DNA of 64,000 nt, taken from assembly GCA_031395485.1 (NCBI GenBank), contig JANNUS010000006.1, positions 455,109 to 519,108 of the forward strand, in the 5' to 3' direction. This DNA is from UBA2336 sp031395485 (GTDB taxonomy: Bacteria > Bacteroidota > Bacteroidia > Cytophagales > Cyclobacteriaceae). Position numbers and translations under genes: made by a program. Under the pieces are notes generated by a model. That model saw nothing but the letters and a program-made list of their open reading frames with translations, was not told where the DNA came from and ran no database searches. This document shows positions 1 to 8,949 of the stretch, piece after piece. How positions within the stretch are numbered: the stretch's first letter is position 1; each line of letters starts with the position of its first letter.

Positions 1-897
1 CCCGTTACCAGTACCCTATTCGAAAAGGGTGTTGCCTTGAGCACCATCAAGGATGATGTGCTTGAAGAAGCTTCGGGTCTTGTTGCGAGCGTAAATAACT
101 CAAACATGCTATGGACGCATAATGACAGCGGGGACAAAGCAAGAATCTTTTTAATTGATAAGGGTGGTATTGTGAAAGCAACGGTATGGCTTGACAGTGC
201 CAGAAATCGGGATTGGGAAGACATTGCCATTGGGCCAGGGCCGGTAGAGGGCAAAACCTACTTGTATATTGGCGACATAGGCGACAACGAATCGGAGTTT
301 ACATATAAATACATTTATAGAATTGAAGAGCCGGTTATAGATGTAAAAACAACGCGTGATACAACCATCCGCACAGTAGCGGTAATCAAGTTTCAATATC
401 CCGATGGCTTGCGCGATTCCGAATCACTGATGGTCGATCCGCTTACGCGCGATCTTTTTTTAATCTCCAAGCGCGAACTAAAGGCAAATCTTTATCGACT
501 ACCATATCCGCAACCAACAACGTTGCCAACCATGGCAGAACTGTTATTTTCTCAGATTGAATTCGATCAGTCTTCATTGGTTGATACCACCCGACTAAAT
601 GGTGAAGCTTTAATTAGGGGCTATCATCCTAAATACTTTTACCAGGTTGTAGCAGCCGATATTTCAGCCGAAGGTACCGAGGTGCTGGTTAAAAGTTATA
701 GCACGGTTTATTATTGGCAACGTAGCCCGACCGAGTCTATTGGAGAACTATTAAAGCGACCGCCAGTTGTGTTGCCATACGAGCCAGAGCCCCAGGGAGA
801 AGCGATTGCCTTTGATAATACCGGCAAGGGATACTATACATTGAATGAAAAAATGAGGGATAAGAAGCAGCGTTTGATGTTTTATAAAAGACATTAA
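1..897 (+). CDS. Beta-propeller-like protein, 5' end outside the window
   Basis: The reading frame is open from the first base of the window, so the true start lies upstream; the TTG at 37 is only the first start-like codon inside. The visible part opens with a run containing LEEASGL and then LWTHNDSGD, a pattern seen in Bacteroidota and actinobacterial proteins that are predicted to fold as a WD40/SMP-30-like propeller. Further on are IGDIGDN, DSESLMVDP and GEAIAFD, which fit successive blades with acidic turn residues. No catalytic set or membrane segment is visible in this part. An export signal, if there is one, would lie upstream. The substrate and function are unknown. The propeller fold is inferred from motif rhythm, not from a search. 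Confidence 0.7.
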   Translation, partial: PVTSTLFEKGVALSTIKDDVLEEASGLVASVNNSNMLWTHNDSGDKARIFLIDKGGIVKATVWLDSARNRDWEDIAIGPGPVEGKTYLYIGDIGDNESEFTYKYIYRIEEPVIDVKTTRDTTIRTVAVIKFQYPDGLRDSESLMVDPLTRDLFLISKRELKANLYRLPYPQPTTLPTMAELLFSQIEFDQSSLVDTTRLNGEALIRGYHPKYFYQVVAADISAEGTEVLVKSYSTVYYWQRSPTESIGELLKRPPVVLPYEPEPQGEAIAFDNTGKGYYTLNEKMRDKKQRLMFYKRH

Positions 898-924
898 TCC
901 CCGACATATATCTTCAGCTTGCTG

Positions 925-952
925 TTGAGTATCTACAAAATTCTTACTTTTG
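925..952 (+). promoter_or_regulatory. Candidate Bacteroidota sigma-A-type promoter
   Basis: TTG at 925-927 is followed after 17 bases by TACTTTTG at 945-952, a full match to the TAnnTTTG -7 box of Bacteroidota. The lipoprotein ATG follows at 976, leaving a short leader. This is consensus matching only. Confidence 0.5.
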
Positions 953-975
953 GTATAACTTAACCCCCTAAAAAA

Positions 976-1581
976 ATGAGGCTTAAATCACTTTTCACTA
1001 CAGGACTGCTACTTGCTAGTCTTGTGTTATTTAACTCGTGTAGTAAAGATGCGGCTGCTCCGAAATTACAATTTGTATTTGAAGGAGAAACAATTTCCCT
1101 AACAGGAGCTAACCTTTATCTAACAGAACAATCAACTTACGACAATCGTACATATCGAGATTACTTTATTTCTGATGGTACGTATACCAACGCGGATGGT
1201 GAGGAAGGTTGGTCATTAGACGACTATGATGGAGCAACGTATTATTTAGCCGTAGAATTGGCTTCTGTAGTTGCTGGAGATTTGACAATTGGAGAATTTC
1301 CTTCTTACTATAATTGGGACCCTGCAGAGGATAACTCAACCATAAGCTACATCTATCTGGAATCAGGCACAGGTAATGATGCAATTTACTATTACTCAAA
1401 TGATGAGGATCATTCTCCTGTAGTCGTGTCTGGAGGCTTAGAAGATGGAGACAAAATGACACTTAAATTCAATGGCACACTTTACTACGAATATTTTGAT
1501 GGTACAAATTGGATAGAAAGTTCTGTTACCGGGAAGTTCTATTACAGTGGAACTGTAAATGATGAGCGGGTTCCTCTATAA
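976..1581 (+). CDS. Small secreted lipoprotein of unknown function
   Basis: The 201-residue product starts with a lipoprotein signal peptide: basic MRLK, a hydrophobic stretch, and a lipobox ending LFNSC with Cys22 as the predicted lipidated residue. The mature part is acidic, rich in Tyr, Asp, Thr and Gly, and looks all-beta (several YYYS and YYE strands). I recognise no named domain. The gene has its own candidate promoter just upstream and is closed by a strong hairpin terminator at 1597-1625, so it is probably monocistronic. It could be a surface lipoprotein, but neither partner nor ligand can be read from the sequence. Confidence 0.75.
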   Translation: MRLKSLFTTGLLLASLVLFNSCSKDAAAPKLQFVFEGETISLTGANLYLTEQSTYDNRTYRDYFISDGTYTNADGEEGWSLDDYDGATYYLAVELASVVAGDLTIGEFPSYYNWDPAEDNSTISYIYLESGTGNDAIYYYSNDEDHSPVVVSGGLEDGDKMTLKFNGTLYYEYFDGTNWIESSVTGKFYYSGTVNDERVPL

Positions 1582-1596
1582 CAACAACGTAAATGT

Positions 1597-1625
1597 AAAA
1601 AGACCGCTTTTAAAGCGGTCTTTTT
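1597..1625. terminator. Bidirectional rho-independent terminator
   Basis: A perfect palindrome of the form AAAAAGACCGCTTT/AAAGCGGTCTTTTT sits between two convergent genes. It has a U-tract on either strand, so it can end both the lipoprotein and the YbjQ-like transcript. Confidence 0.85.
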
Positions 1626-1627
1626 AT

Positions 1628-1948
1628 TTACTCAAATCTCACTGCGGTACCACATGCTGTTACCATTAACATGCTTGATCCCGAACCTAATGTTTCATAA
1701 TCAAGATCAACCCCTATAATGGCATTCGCTCCAAGCCGCTGAGCTTCTTGCGTCATTTCACCTAGTGCTGTATCTTTAGCTTCGCGTAATGTTTTTTCAT
1801 ATACGCCCGAACGTCCGCCAACAATATCAGTAATGCTGGCAAACAAATCCTTTATCAGGTTTGCGCCAATAATTGTTTCACCCGAAACAAGTCCATAATA
1901 CTCAGTTATTTTTTTTCCTTCAATTGTATTGGTGGTTGTAATTAGCAT
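1628..1948 (-). CDS. YbjQ/UPF0145 family protein
   Basis: The 106-residue product matches the YbjQ (UPF0145, DUF74) family over its whole length: an N-terminal TTT strand, the YYGLVSGETIIGAN segment, the DIVGGRSGVYE turn, a helix with AKDTALGEM, and a glycine-rich end with LGANAIIGVDLDYE. E. coli YbjQ forms a pentameric ring and is sometimes annotated as heavy-metal binding, but the biochemical role is unsettled. I chose the ATG at 1948 (MLITTT), as family members begin there. A start eight codons earlier (1972) would reach the edge of the gdhA terminator hairpin. It converges with the lipoprotein at 976. Confidence 0.9.
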   Translation of the reverse strand: MLITTTNTIEGKKITEYYGLVSGETIIGANLIKDLFASITDIVGGRSGVYEKTLREAKDTALGEMTQEAQRLGANAIIGVDLDYETLGSGSSMLMVTACGTAVRFE

Positions 1949-1972
1949 CGTGTGTGAATTATGTATGTGCAT

Positions 1973-1998
1973 AAAAAAAGCCCGTTAGGTTACGGGCT
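1973..1998 (-). terminator. Terminator of gdhA
   Basis: On the minus strand, AGCCCGT, a 6-base loop and ACGGGCT are followed by seven T residues. It lies 26 bases past the gdhA stop codon. It ends 25 bases before the YbjQ ATG, so transcription of the latter needs readthrough or a start inside this gap. Confidence 0.8.
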
Positions 1999-2023
1999 AT
2001 TTAACGTTGATTATTCCTGAAGG

Positions 2024-3376
2024 TTATATAACACCTTGTGCCTTCATAGCATTAGCCACTTTAATGAACCCCGCAATGTTTGCACCTGCCATGTAGTTAC
2101 CGGGCTTACCGTATTCTTTGGCAGCCGCTAACGAAGCATCGTGAATATTTTTCATGATGTTGCGCAGTTTAGTATCAACCTCTTCGCGTGTCCAGTTCGA
2201 GCCCATGTAATTCTGGGTCATCTCTAAACCCGATGTGGCAACGCCACCCGCATTCGATGCTTTGCCCGGTGAATACATCACACCATTATCAATAAGTATA
2301 TTGATACCTTCAATTGTAGTTGGCATATTAGCACCTTCACCTAAAAGCTTTACACCGTTCTTTACTAAGTTATTGGCATCTTTTGCATTCACTTCATTTT
2401 GTGTAGCACACGGAAAAGCACAGTCGGCCTTTATATTCCACAATGGATTGTGATCAGCGTTAGCATCGGTGTCTTTGTAAACGCATTTGTATTTGTCAGC
2501 GTATTCTTTGATACGTCCACGCTTATTATTTTTCAAATCCATCAGGAAGGAAAGTTTTTCGGGAGTGAAGCCCGCTTCATCATAGATATATCCATTGGAG
2601 TCGGAAGCGGAAACTGCTTTGCCTCCCATGTGAATTATTTTTTCAATAGCGTATTGCGATACATTACCTGACCCCGAGACTAAACAAGTTTTTCCTTTTA
2701 AACTGTCGCCAACGTGCTGCAACATATTTTCTGCAAAGTAAATCAAGCCATAGCCCGTTGCTTCTGTACGAATTAAGCTTCCGCCCCAACCAATTCCTTT
2801 TCCGGTAAGGACTCCTGTAAATTCATTTCTGATTTTTTTATAGGCACCAAACAAGTATCCGATTTCACGACCACCAACACCAATATCACCAGCCGGAACA
2901 TCCAAGCGATGACCGATATGTCTTGCCAGCTCGCCCATAAAGGCCTGGCAAAATTTCATTATCTCATTTTCAGATTTTCCTTTCGGATCGAAATCAGAGC
3001 CACCTTTTCCACCACCCATCGGTATACCGGTGAGTGCGTTTTTAAAGACCTGTTCGAACGCTAAAAATTTTAATACACTATGCGTTACAGACGGATGAAA
3101 ACGAAGACCTCCTTTGTAAGGACCAATAGCACTGTTCATTTGAACACGATACCCACGATTTACCTGTACTTCTCCTTTATCGTCTAGCCAGGTTACACGA
3201 AAAGAAATTAAGCGTTCAGGCTCGAGCATCCGCTCTAGAAGTTTTAATTTTTTGTATTCAGGATTTTTATCCAACACGGGTAATACCGAGGCAATTACTT
3301 CTTCGGCAGCCTGAATAAATTCGGGTTCGTTCGAATTGCGTTTCTTAACAAGATCAAGAATATCTGAATTAGCCAT
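2024..3376 (-). CDS. gdhA: NADP-type glutamate dehydrogenase
   Basis: The 450-residue enzyme interconverts 2-oxoglutarate plus ammonium with L-glutamate, linking nitrogen assimilation to the citric acid cycle. The length and sequence fit the hexameric small-subunit class. The glutamate-binding segment YKGGLRFHPSV and the catalytic-lysine region PMGGGKGGSDFDP are present, followed by PAGDIGVGGREIGY and a Rossmann glycine motif SGSGNVSQYA for the cofactor. The lengthy C-terminal part contains GEGANMP and PGKASNAGGVA, typical of this family. The frame is open back to 3487, but the added 37 residues have no family counterpart and MANSDILDLV at 3376 is the natural start. A terminator follows directly. 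The divergent aldo/keto reductase remnant starts 109 bases upstream. Confidence 0.96.
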   Translation of the reverse strand: MANSDILDLVKKRNSNEPEFIQAAEEVIASVLPVLDKNPEYKKLKLLERMLEPERLISFRVTWLDDKGEVQVNRGYRVQMNSAIGPYKGGLRFHPSVTHSVLKFLAFEQVFKNALTGIPMGGGKGGSDFDPKGKSENEIMKFCQAFMGELARHIGHRLDVPAGDIGVGGREIGYLFGAYKKIRNEFTGVLTGKGIGWGGSLIRTEATGYGLIYFAENMLQHVGDSLKGKTCLVSGSGNVSQYAIEKIIHMGGKAVSASDSNGYIYDEAGFTPEKLSFLMDLKNNKRGRIKEYADKYKCVYKDTDANADHNPLWNIKADCAFPCATQNEVNAKDANNLVKNGVKLLGEGANMPTTIEGINILIDNGVMYSPGKASNAGGVATSGLEMTQNYMGSNWTREEVDTKLRNIMKNIHDASLAAAKEYGKPGNYMAGANIAGFIKVANAMKAQGVI

Positions 3377-3485
3377 AAGGTTTAAATTTTGCGCCAAGTT
3401 AGCAGAAGAACATGGATTGCAAACGATTCCAAGCGTGATTTTTGCCACAATAGGGTACACATAGTAAGCCTTTGTATTTTTGATC

Positions 3486-3866
3486 ATGCAGAAAATAAAA
3501 ATTCATCCGGAAGGCCCAGCCTTATCACGATTAGTAGTTGGTGTTTGGCGCTGGCATACTGTTTCTGCGCAGCACGTTGAAGTGTTAATAAAAACCTCAA
3601 TAGCATCTGGCATTACTTCATTTGATCATGCCGACATTTACGGTAATTATAGTTGTGAAGAAATTTTTGGCAATGCTTTACGCGGAAGTTCTTCACTGAG
3701 AAATGAAATGGAGATTGTAACAAAGTGTGGTATCAAACTTCTGTCAGATAAAAGACTAGATCATTTGAAAAATAGAATTAGTGCCATGGTGTGGTCGCCA
3801 CTGGGTGGAGGAAAGTATTTTGAGAACCTAATAAATTACAACGTAAATATCATTTACTGCTTTTGA
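3486..3866 (+). pseudogene. Aldo/keto reductase remnant (YdhF-like), internally deleted and truncated
   Basis: About the first 105 residues match the N-terminal half of E. coli YdhF-type aldo/keto reductases: PEGPALSRLVVG, the FDHADIYGNY segment with catalytic Asp and Tyr, and VTKCGIK with the catalytic Lys. The sequence then jumps within a few codons (near 3757-3772) to RISAMVWSPLGGGKYF, which in intact relatives lies roughly 100 residues later. The missing part includes the catalytic His strand (LLIHRPDP) and several barrel strands. After GGGKYF the frame runs into unrelated codons and stops, so about 90 C-terminal residues are lost too. A TTG at 3480 is an alternative start. The 3' end overlaps the lipoprotein on the other strand by 13 bases. 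A barrel missing this much cannot fold as an enzyme, so I call it a pseudogene. Confidence 0.85.
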
Positions 3867-4267
3867 CCAATACCGGAAAAAGCGCAATAGTAGAATGGCT
3901 CATCGTCATAGAAATATCCATCGAGTTCTAATTCACCGTCCACTATCGATCCAAAAGCATAGGTAAAAACGCCATCCGAATCTTCATGTGTGAAAGAGAA
4001 AGTTGGATCAACGAACGCTGTGAAAATATCAGCACCAAAGCTTCCAACTTGAGGAATAATAACATCTAAATCTGTGCTATCTGACTTCGTAACAACGACA
4101 ACGCCTGAGTAGTTCTGAATCCCCGCACCGCAATTTACAGTATAGCTGTAACTCCAAACCCCAACAAATTCCTTGGTAATCTTGGCGATCGGATCTTCTT
4201 CATTTTTGGAACAAGAAATAGAAAGGCTTAAAAGAACGCCTATTGTGCAGCGATTAACTATTCTCAT
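3854..4267 (-). CDS. Small secreted lipoprotein of unknown function
   Basis: The 137-residue product has a lipoprotein signal with basic start MRIVNR and a lipobox ending SISC (Cys19). The mature part begins with a charged tether (SKNEEDP), then beta-rich sequence with GVWSYSYTVNCG and FYDDEPFYYCAF. Two further Cys residues could form a disulfide. The pattern resembles the small lipocalin-like lipoproteins common in Bacteroidota (a VGVW-Y motif near the start), but I cannot name a family. It is divergent from uvrA and overlaps the dead aldo/keto reductase by 13 bases. Confidence 0.65.
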   Translation of the reverse strand: MRIVNRCTIGVLLSLSISCSKNEEDPIAKITKEFVGVWSYSYTVNCGAGIQNYSGVVVVTKSDSTDLDVIIPQVGSFGADIFTAFVDPTFSFTHEDSDGVFTYAFGSIVDGELELDGYFYDDEPFYYCAFSGIGQKQ

Positions 4268-4319
4268 AAGAATTAGGATTAGCTAACTAAAGATAATACA
4301 ATCCATCGAACATTTTGAC

Positions 4320-4335
4320 ACCAACATTTTGGTAT
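4320..4335. promoter_or_regulatory. Palindromic site upstream of uvrA
   Basis: ACCAACATTTTGGTAT holds the inverted repeat ACCAA-N4-TTGGT, 85 bases before the uvrA ATG. A near copy, ACCAACTTCTTGGTAT, stands at 9891-9906. It could be an operator for a dimeric regulator; no binding protein is known from the sequence. Confidence 0.3.
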
Positions 4336-4420
4336 TTTGCCCAAACAATACTAGCCATTCATATTTTTTGGATTTATTGCACTATTATTTCTATTTGTTT
4401 TCTTGAATTCAACGTACAGT

Positions 4421-7270
4421 ATGGCAAAGGCTACGGCAGCGACAAAATTAACAGACAGTACCGGTCACGATTACATTGAAATTATCGGGGCACGCGAGCA
4501 TAATCTCAAAAATATTACGGTGAGTGTTCCGCGAAATAAGCTGGTGGTTATCACAGGCATCAGCGGAAGCGGTAAATCGTCACTAGCGTTTGATACAATT
4601 TATGCCGAAGGTCAACGCAGATATATGGAAAGCTTTTCTGCCTACGCCAGAAGTTTCATCGGTAATCTTGAACGGCCTGACGTTGATAAGATCAACGGGT
4701 TAAGTCCTGTAATTTCCATTGAACAAAAAACCACTTCACGTAATCCGCGCTCAACGGTTGGCACCGTTACAGAAATTTACGATTTCATGCGCTTGCTATA
4801 TGCGCGTACAGGCGAAGCCTTTTCATATCTCTCGGGTGAGAAAATGATTCGTCAATCAGAGGATCAGATTTTAGATACCATATTAAATAATTTAAAAGCG
4901 AAAAAGTTAATTCTCTTAGCACCCATTGTAAAAGGACGTAAAGGACATTACCGCGAACTTTTTCAGCAAGTGCGTAAACAAGGCTATACAAAAGTTCGTG
5001 TAGATGGCGAAGTATTGGACATCACTGCCAAAATGCAAGTTGATCGTTACAAGATTCACGACATTGAAATTGTAGTTGATCGCATTGTTGCTGACACTAA
5101 GGATCGGGCGCGTATTGCTCAATCGGTAAACAAAGGATTGAAGGAAGGGAAGGGGGTTATCATGGTAATGGAGGAGGATGGGAAAGTGCATCACTTTTCT
5201 AAATTTCTGATGGACCCGAAAACAGGGCTGTCGTATGATGAGCCTGCACCAAATGCATTTTCATTTAACTCTCCGTATGGTGCGTGCCCGATGTGTACGG
5301 GATTGGGGCAGATAGAAGAGATTACGGAAGAGTCTGTCATCCCCAATCGAAATCTAAGTATTAGTCGTGGCGGTATTTTACCATTGGGTGAGTATCGCGA
5401 TATCTGGATATTTAAAAAAGTTGAAGCCATTCTTAAGCGATACAAGCTTGCGTTGAGCACCCCCATCAAAGACATCCCCCAAGAAGTATTGAAGGTTCTT
5501 TTGTATGGTGATGATGTTCCGGTAGCGGTTGCGTCTGTAAAATATCCTGGGACGGAATGGAATACAAAATTCGAAGGCATCGTAAATTTTCTACAGAAGC
5601 AACGTGATGAGGGTTCTGAAGTGATTAAAAAGTGGGTAGGTGATTTTACTATTATAAAAATCTGCCCAGAGTGTAGCGGAGCGCGATTGAAGAAGGAATC
5701 ACTTCATTTTAAGATTGACAATAAAAATATTGCTGAGTTGGCGTTGTTGGATATTCAGCAATTAAAAAAATGGTTTGATGGACTTGAAAATCGTATTAAT
5801 GAAAAGCAGCGAATCATTGCCGTAGAGGTTCTAAAAGAAATCAGGAAGCGCATAGGATTTTTGTTAGATGTAGGATTGGATTACCTCAACCTGAATCGGC
5901 CGTTGCGAACATTGAGCGGAGGGGAAGCTCAGCGTATTCGGCTCGCAACACAAATTGGAACTCAACTCGTTGGTGTACTGTATATTTTAGATGAGCCCAG
6001 TATTGGTCTTCATGCGCGCGATAATGTGAAATTGATTAAAGCGCTGAAGGATTTACGTGATCTGGGTAATTCTGTAATTGTGGTTGAGCATGATAAGGAT
6101 ATGATGCTCGAATCAGACTATGTAATTGATGTTGGGCCGGGAGCCGGAAGGCATGGGGGACACATAGTGTCAGCGGGAGACCCAAAATCATTTTTAAAGG
6201 GCGATAGCACAACGTCAAAATATCTTAGCGGCAAACTCCGTATTCCATATTTAAAGGAACGAAGAAAAGGTAGCGGAGAAAAACTTCTTCTCGAAGGTGC
6301 AACCGGAAACAATTTGAAAGATGTTGATCTGCAAATTCCGTTGGGTACGTTTATGTGCATCACGGGTGTATCGGGCAGTGGCAAATCAACACTCATTCAT
6401 GAAACACTTTTCCCGATACTGAATAGACACTTCTTTAATTCGCGCACCGAACCGTTGGAACACAAAAAAGTGAAAGGACTTGAGCACGTGGATAAAGTTA
6501 TTGAAGTAGATCAGTCGCCTATTGGTCGTACACCCCGATCAAACCCCGCAACGTACACCGGAGCATTTACCGACATCCGCGATTTGTTTTCTCAAATGCC
6601 GGAAGCAAAAATCCGCGGATATAAAACCGGGCGTTTTTCATTCAATGTAAAAGGAGGTCGTTGCGAAACATGTGAGGGCGCAGGCCTTCGCTTAATTGAA
6701 ATGGAATTTCTTCCGGATGTTTCTGTGCCTTGTGAAACCTGTAAAGGCAAGCGGTACAATCGCGAAACACTGGAAGTGAGATTCAAAGGGAAATCGATCA
6801 GCGATGTACTCGACATGACAGTGGAGGAAGCCGTTGTATTTTTTGAGAATCAACATAGGATCCTACGGAAAATACAAACGTTGAGTGAGGTTGGATTGGG
6901 ATATATTTCGCTTGGTCAACACGCCACCACGCTTTCAGGAGGTGAAGCACAACGTGTAAAACTGGCAACAGAGCTTTCGAAAAGAGATACAGGTAAAACA
7001 CTTTATATACTTGACGAGCCAACAACCGGATTACATTTTCAAGATATTAATCATTTACTGGATGTGCTTCAGAAACTAGTAGATAAAGGAAATACGGTGT
7101 TGGTAATTGAGCACAATATGGATGTCATCAAGTCGGCCGATTATATTGTTGATCTGGGTCCGGAGGGTGGAGAGAAAGGCGGAAAAATTATTGCAGCGGG
7201 AACGCCTGAAGAGGTATCGAAAAATCCAGCTAGTTACACGGGGAAGTTTCTAAAGGCAGAGTTGAATTAG
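4421..7270 (+). CDS. uvrA: Excinuclease ABC subunit A
   Basis: The 949-residue protein is the damage-sensing ATPase of nucleotide excision repair, loading UvrB onto damaged DNA in the cytoplasm. Two ABC ATPase modules are complete: Walker A GISGSGKSS near residue 46 and GVSGSGKST near 649, and two signature motifs of the form LSGGEAQR. Two zinc-finger regions show as CPMC/CPEC and CETC/CETC pairs, and the UvrB-binding and insertion domains lie between them. I take the ATG at 4421; an in-frame TTG at 4403 would add six residues. It stands alone, with no repair gene beside it; uvrC is 17 kb away on the other strand. A 152 bp palindromic repeat follows. Confidence 0.97.
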   Translation: MAKATAATKLTDSTGHDYIEIIGAREHNLKNITVSVPRNKLVVITGISGSGKSSLAFDTIYAEGQRRYMESFSAYARSFIGNLERPDVDKINGLSPVISIEQKTTSRNPRSTVGTVTEIYDFMRLLYARTGEAFSYLSGEKMIRQSEDQILDTILNNLKAKKLILLAPIVKGRKGHYRELFQQVRKQGYTKVRVDGEVLDITAKMQVDRYKIHDIEIVVDRIVADTKDRARIAQSVNKGLKEGKGVIMVMEEDGKVHHFSKFLMDPKTGLSYDEPAPNAFSFNSPYGACPMCTGLGQIEEITEESVIPNRNLSISRGGILPLGEYRDIWIFKKVEAILKRYKLALSTPIKDIPQEVLKVLLYGDDVPVAVASVKYPGTEWNTKFEGIVNFLQKQRDEGSEVIKKWVGDFTIIKICPECSGARLKKESLHFKIDNKNIAELALLDIQQLKKWFDGLENRINEKQRIIAVEVLKEIRKRIGFLLDVGLDYLNLNRPLRTLSGGEAQRIRLATQIGTQLVGVLYILDEPSIGLHARDNVKLIKALKDLRDLGNSVIVVEHDKDMMLESDYVIDVGPGAGRHGGHIVSAGDPKSFLKGDSTTSKYLSGKLRIPYLKERRKGSGEKLLLEGATGNNLKDVDLQIPLGTFMCITGVSGSGKSTLIHETLFPILNRHFFNSRTEPLEHKKVKGLEHVDKVIEVDQSPIGRTPRSNPATYTGAFTDIRDLFSQMPEAKIRGYKTGRFSFNVKGGRCETCEGAGLRLIEMEFLPDVSVPCETCKGKRYNRETLEVRFKGKSISDVLDMTVEEAVVFFENQHRILRKIQTLSEVGLGYISLGQHATTLSGGEAQRVKLATELSKRDTGKTLYILDEPTTGLHFQDINHLLDVLQKLVDKGNTVLVIEHNMDVIKSADYIVDLGPEGGEKGGKIIAAGTPEEVSKNPASYTGKFLKAELN

Positions 7271-7302
7271 TGTGAAACAATTAGGTACACGTCATTGGTA
7301 GT

Positions 7303-7454
7303 AACGTCATTTCGAACGAGCTACTGTAATTTTCAAAATAGTACGAATGTATTGCGACTGAGAAATCTCCAAAGGGGAGACAATTTCAATATTTCGAGTA
7401 GGGGACTTCTCATTCCCCACATTTCCACGCACACCCCTCATCCGAAGTGACGTT
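7303..7454. repeat. Intergenic inverted-repeat element, family A copy 1
   Basis: The element starts AACGTCATTTCG and ends CGAAGTGACGTT, imperfect terminal inverted repeats of 12 bases. The inside holds GAGAAATCTCC and GGGGACTTCTC. Related copies are at 9697-9781 and 43595-43690. No coding capacity is visible, so it looks like a non-autonomous, REP/MITE-type repeat. Confidence 0.65.
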
Positions 7455-7506
7455 CTGTTAATTTGATTTTGTGAACATCACCGAATTAAGTTCTTTTGCT
7501 GAAATT

Positions 7507-7755
7507 ATGAATTCTATTAACCGCCAATATCTTTTCGGTCTCATCTTCATCGGGGTGGGAATTTATCAACTGACGGTTAAAGATTATCTGGAGTTTTCAT
7601 TGTATGCCGTAGCAGGGCTTTCATTCATCGTAAATACGCTGACGTTAGAGCCTAAGCTGATCGTTTACAAAAAAAATCTGGTGATTGTTTCGTGGGTACT
7701 CATTATAACTACCGGATTATTGTTTCTTTACCTGATACAGTTCAAATGGTTTTAA
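7507..7755 (+). CDS. Small membrane protein of unknown function
   Basis: The 82-residue product (from ATG 7507) is mostly hydrophobic, with three likely membrane helices: LFGLIFIGVGIYQLTV, YAVAGLSFIVNTL and VSWVLIITTGLLFLYLI. A short basic segment (KLIVYKKN) lies before the third. A GTG at 7471 in the same frame would add 12 polar residues and overlap less natural sequence close to the repeat element, so I prefer the ATG. No domain is recognised. It lies between uvrA and a LytS-type kinase, and nothing ties it functionally to either. Confidence 0.6.
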   Translation: MNSINRQYLFGLIFIGVGIYQLTVKDYLEFSLYAVAGLSFIVNTLTLEPKLIVYKKNLVIVSWVLIITTGLLFLYLIQFKWF

Positions 7756-7893
7756 AAATGTCATTATTTATGGATTCGTCCTTAATAGTTAGAGTGGCGA
7801 AATCCTACCACCCCTTTAATCAGATAAATAAGAGCACAGAGAACTGAATCCCACCAATCATATAATCGCGACCGTCCTGATTCAGACTATTTG

Positions 7894-7901
7894 TAACTTT
7901 G
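7894..7901 (+). promoter_or_regulatory. Candidate -7 promoter box for the LytS/LytTR pair
   Basis: TAACTTTG fully matches TAnnTTTG and stands ten bases before the kinase ATG at 7912, implying a very short leader. No good -33 TTTG is present at the usual distance. The box directly follows a repeat fragment ending CCTGATTCAGAC. Confidence 0.4.
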
Positions 7902-7911
7902 TTTACACATC

Positions 7912-8949
7912 ATGGTAAATAAAAAGCGATTATACTGGACATTACAAATCATCGGATGGCTTAGCTATGCGCTTTTACAAATTACAGTATTTAGCATTGA
8001 GAAAGAGATACCGCTCCACAGGATTGAATTCTTTGTACTTGAGGCATTGATTTGTCTCGGGGTCACACACTTCTTCCGGTACTTTCTAAATCGCCAAAAG
8101 TGGCTCAATTTGAGTGTTCCCAGAATGATTCCGCGGGTTGTAACAAGTATAGTCGTCTTGGGATTTGTTATTTATTTTTTGCGGATTCCGGTAAGCAGTG
8201 TACTGGAAGTAGTAAACGTTCAACGCCCCGCACTTGATCCCCGGCAAATTTTAGGGTTTGGTTTTTTCTATGTTTTTCTTCTCTTCCTTTGGTCGTTGTT
8301 TTATTTCACGTATCACTACATCGAACGGTATAACAAATCGCTGAAGTACGAAGCTTCCATGATTGAAATTGAGCTCAACAATTTAAAGAATCAGCTAAAC
8401 CCACATTTTATTTTTAATGCGCTCAATAGCATACGAGCGTTGGTGGATGAGAACCCGGTTAAATCTAAACAGGCAATCAATCAACTCTCTAACATTTTGC
8501 GCAACTCGTTGACCTTCGAAAAAAAAGGACTGACAAAGTTTGAAGACGAAATGAAGATTGTACGCGATTACCTTGGTCTGGAAAGCATACGCTTTGAAGA
8601 ACGCCTGAAAATAGAAATTGACATCCATCCGGATTCAAATAATTTTCTGGTACCGCCCTTTATGGTTCAAACACTTGTTGAGAATGGCATTAAGCATGGA
8701 ATTTCGAAGCTTACGCAAGGTGGAGTTATCCAGGTGAAAACCCTGGCCGATAAAAACCGTTTGAAGATTCAAATCCGCAACAGTGGCCACATGGTAAACG
8801 GGGCAAAAAGAACAAAGGCGGGAGGAACCGGAATAGCAAACACAAAACATCGATTAAAACTTTTATACGGTGAGGATGCATCTTTCCGTATCGTAAACGA
8901 AAATAATAATTTTGTTCTAACCGAAATCATTATACCCCAAGCTAAATGA
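7912..8949 (+). CDS. LytS-type sensor histidine kinase
   Basis: The 345-residue inner-membrane kinase has four hydrophobic helices in the first ~140 residues and then a His_kinase (PF06580) domain. The phosphoacceptor histidine lies in NPHFIFNALNSI, and the ATP-binding part shows VPPFMVQTLVENGIKHG (N box) and GGTGIANTKHRL (G box). Kinases of this class lack a periplasmic sensor domain and phosphorylate LytTR regulators. Its stop codon overlaps the regulator's start by four bases (ATGA), so the two are translationally coupled and form a cognate pair. What signal it reads cannot be told from the sequence. Confidence 0.92.
   Translation: MVNKKRLYWTLQIIGWLSYALLQITVFSIEKEIPLHRIEFFVLEALICLGVTHFFRYFLNRQKWLNLSVPRMIPRVVTSIVVLGFVIYFLRIPVSSVLEVVNVQRPALDPRQILGFGFFYVFLLFLWSLFYFTYHYIERYNKSLKYEASMIEIELNNLKNQLNPHFIFNALNSIRALVDENPVKSKQAINQLSNILRNSLTFEKKGLTKFEDEMKIVRDYLGLESIRFEERLKIEIDIHPDSNNFLVPPFMVQTLVENGIKHGISKLTQGGVIQVKTLADKNRLKIQIRNSGHMVNGAKRTKAGGTGIANTKHRLKLLYGEDASFRIVNENNNFVLTEIIIPQAK

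Noticed and set aside
1166..1462. 98-codon open frame antisense to the lipoprotein gene
   Set aside because: It has low complexity (Leu/His-rich) composition, as expected from reading a Glu/Asp-rich gene backwards.
3376..3487. Longer N-terminus for gdhA (37 extra residues)
   Set aside because: The added residues have no counterpart in the enzyme family and the MANSDILDLV start gives the normal length of 450.
4785..5580. Open frames on the minus strand inside uvrA
   Set aside because: They are shadows of a strongly conserved gene and show no family features.
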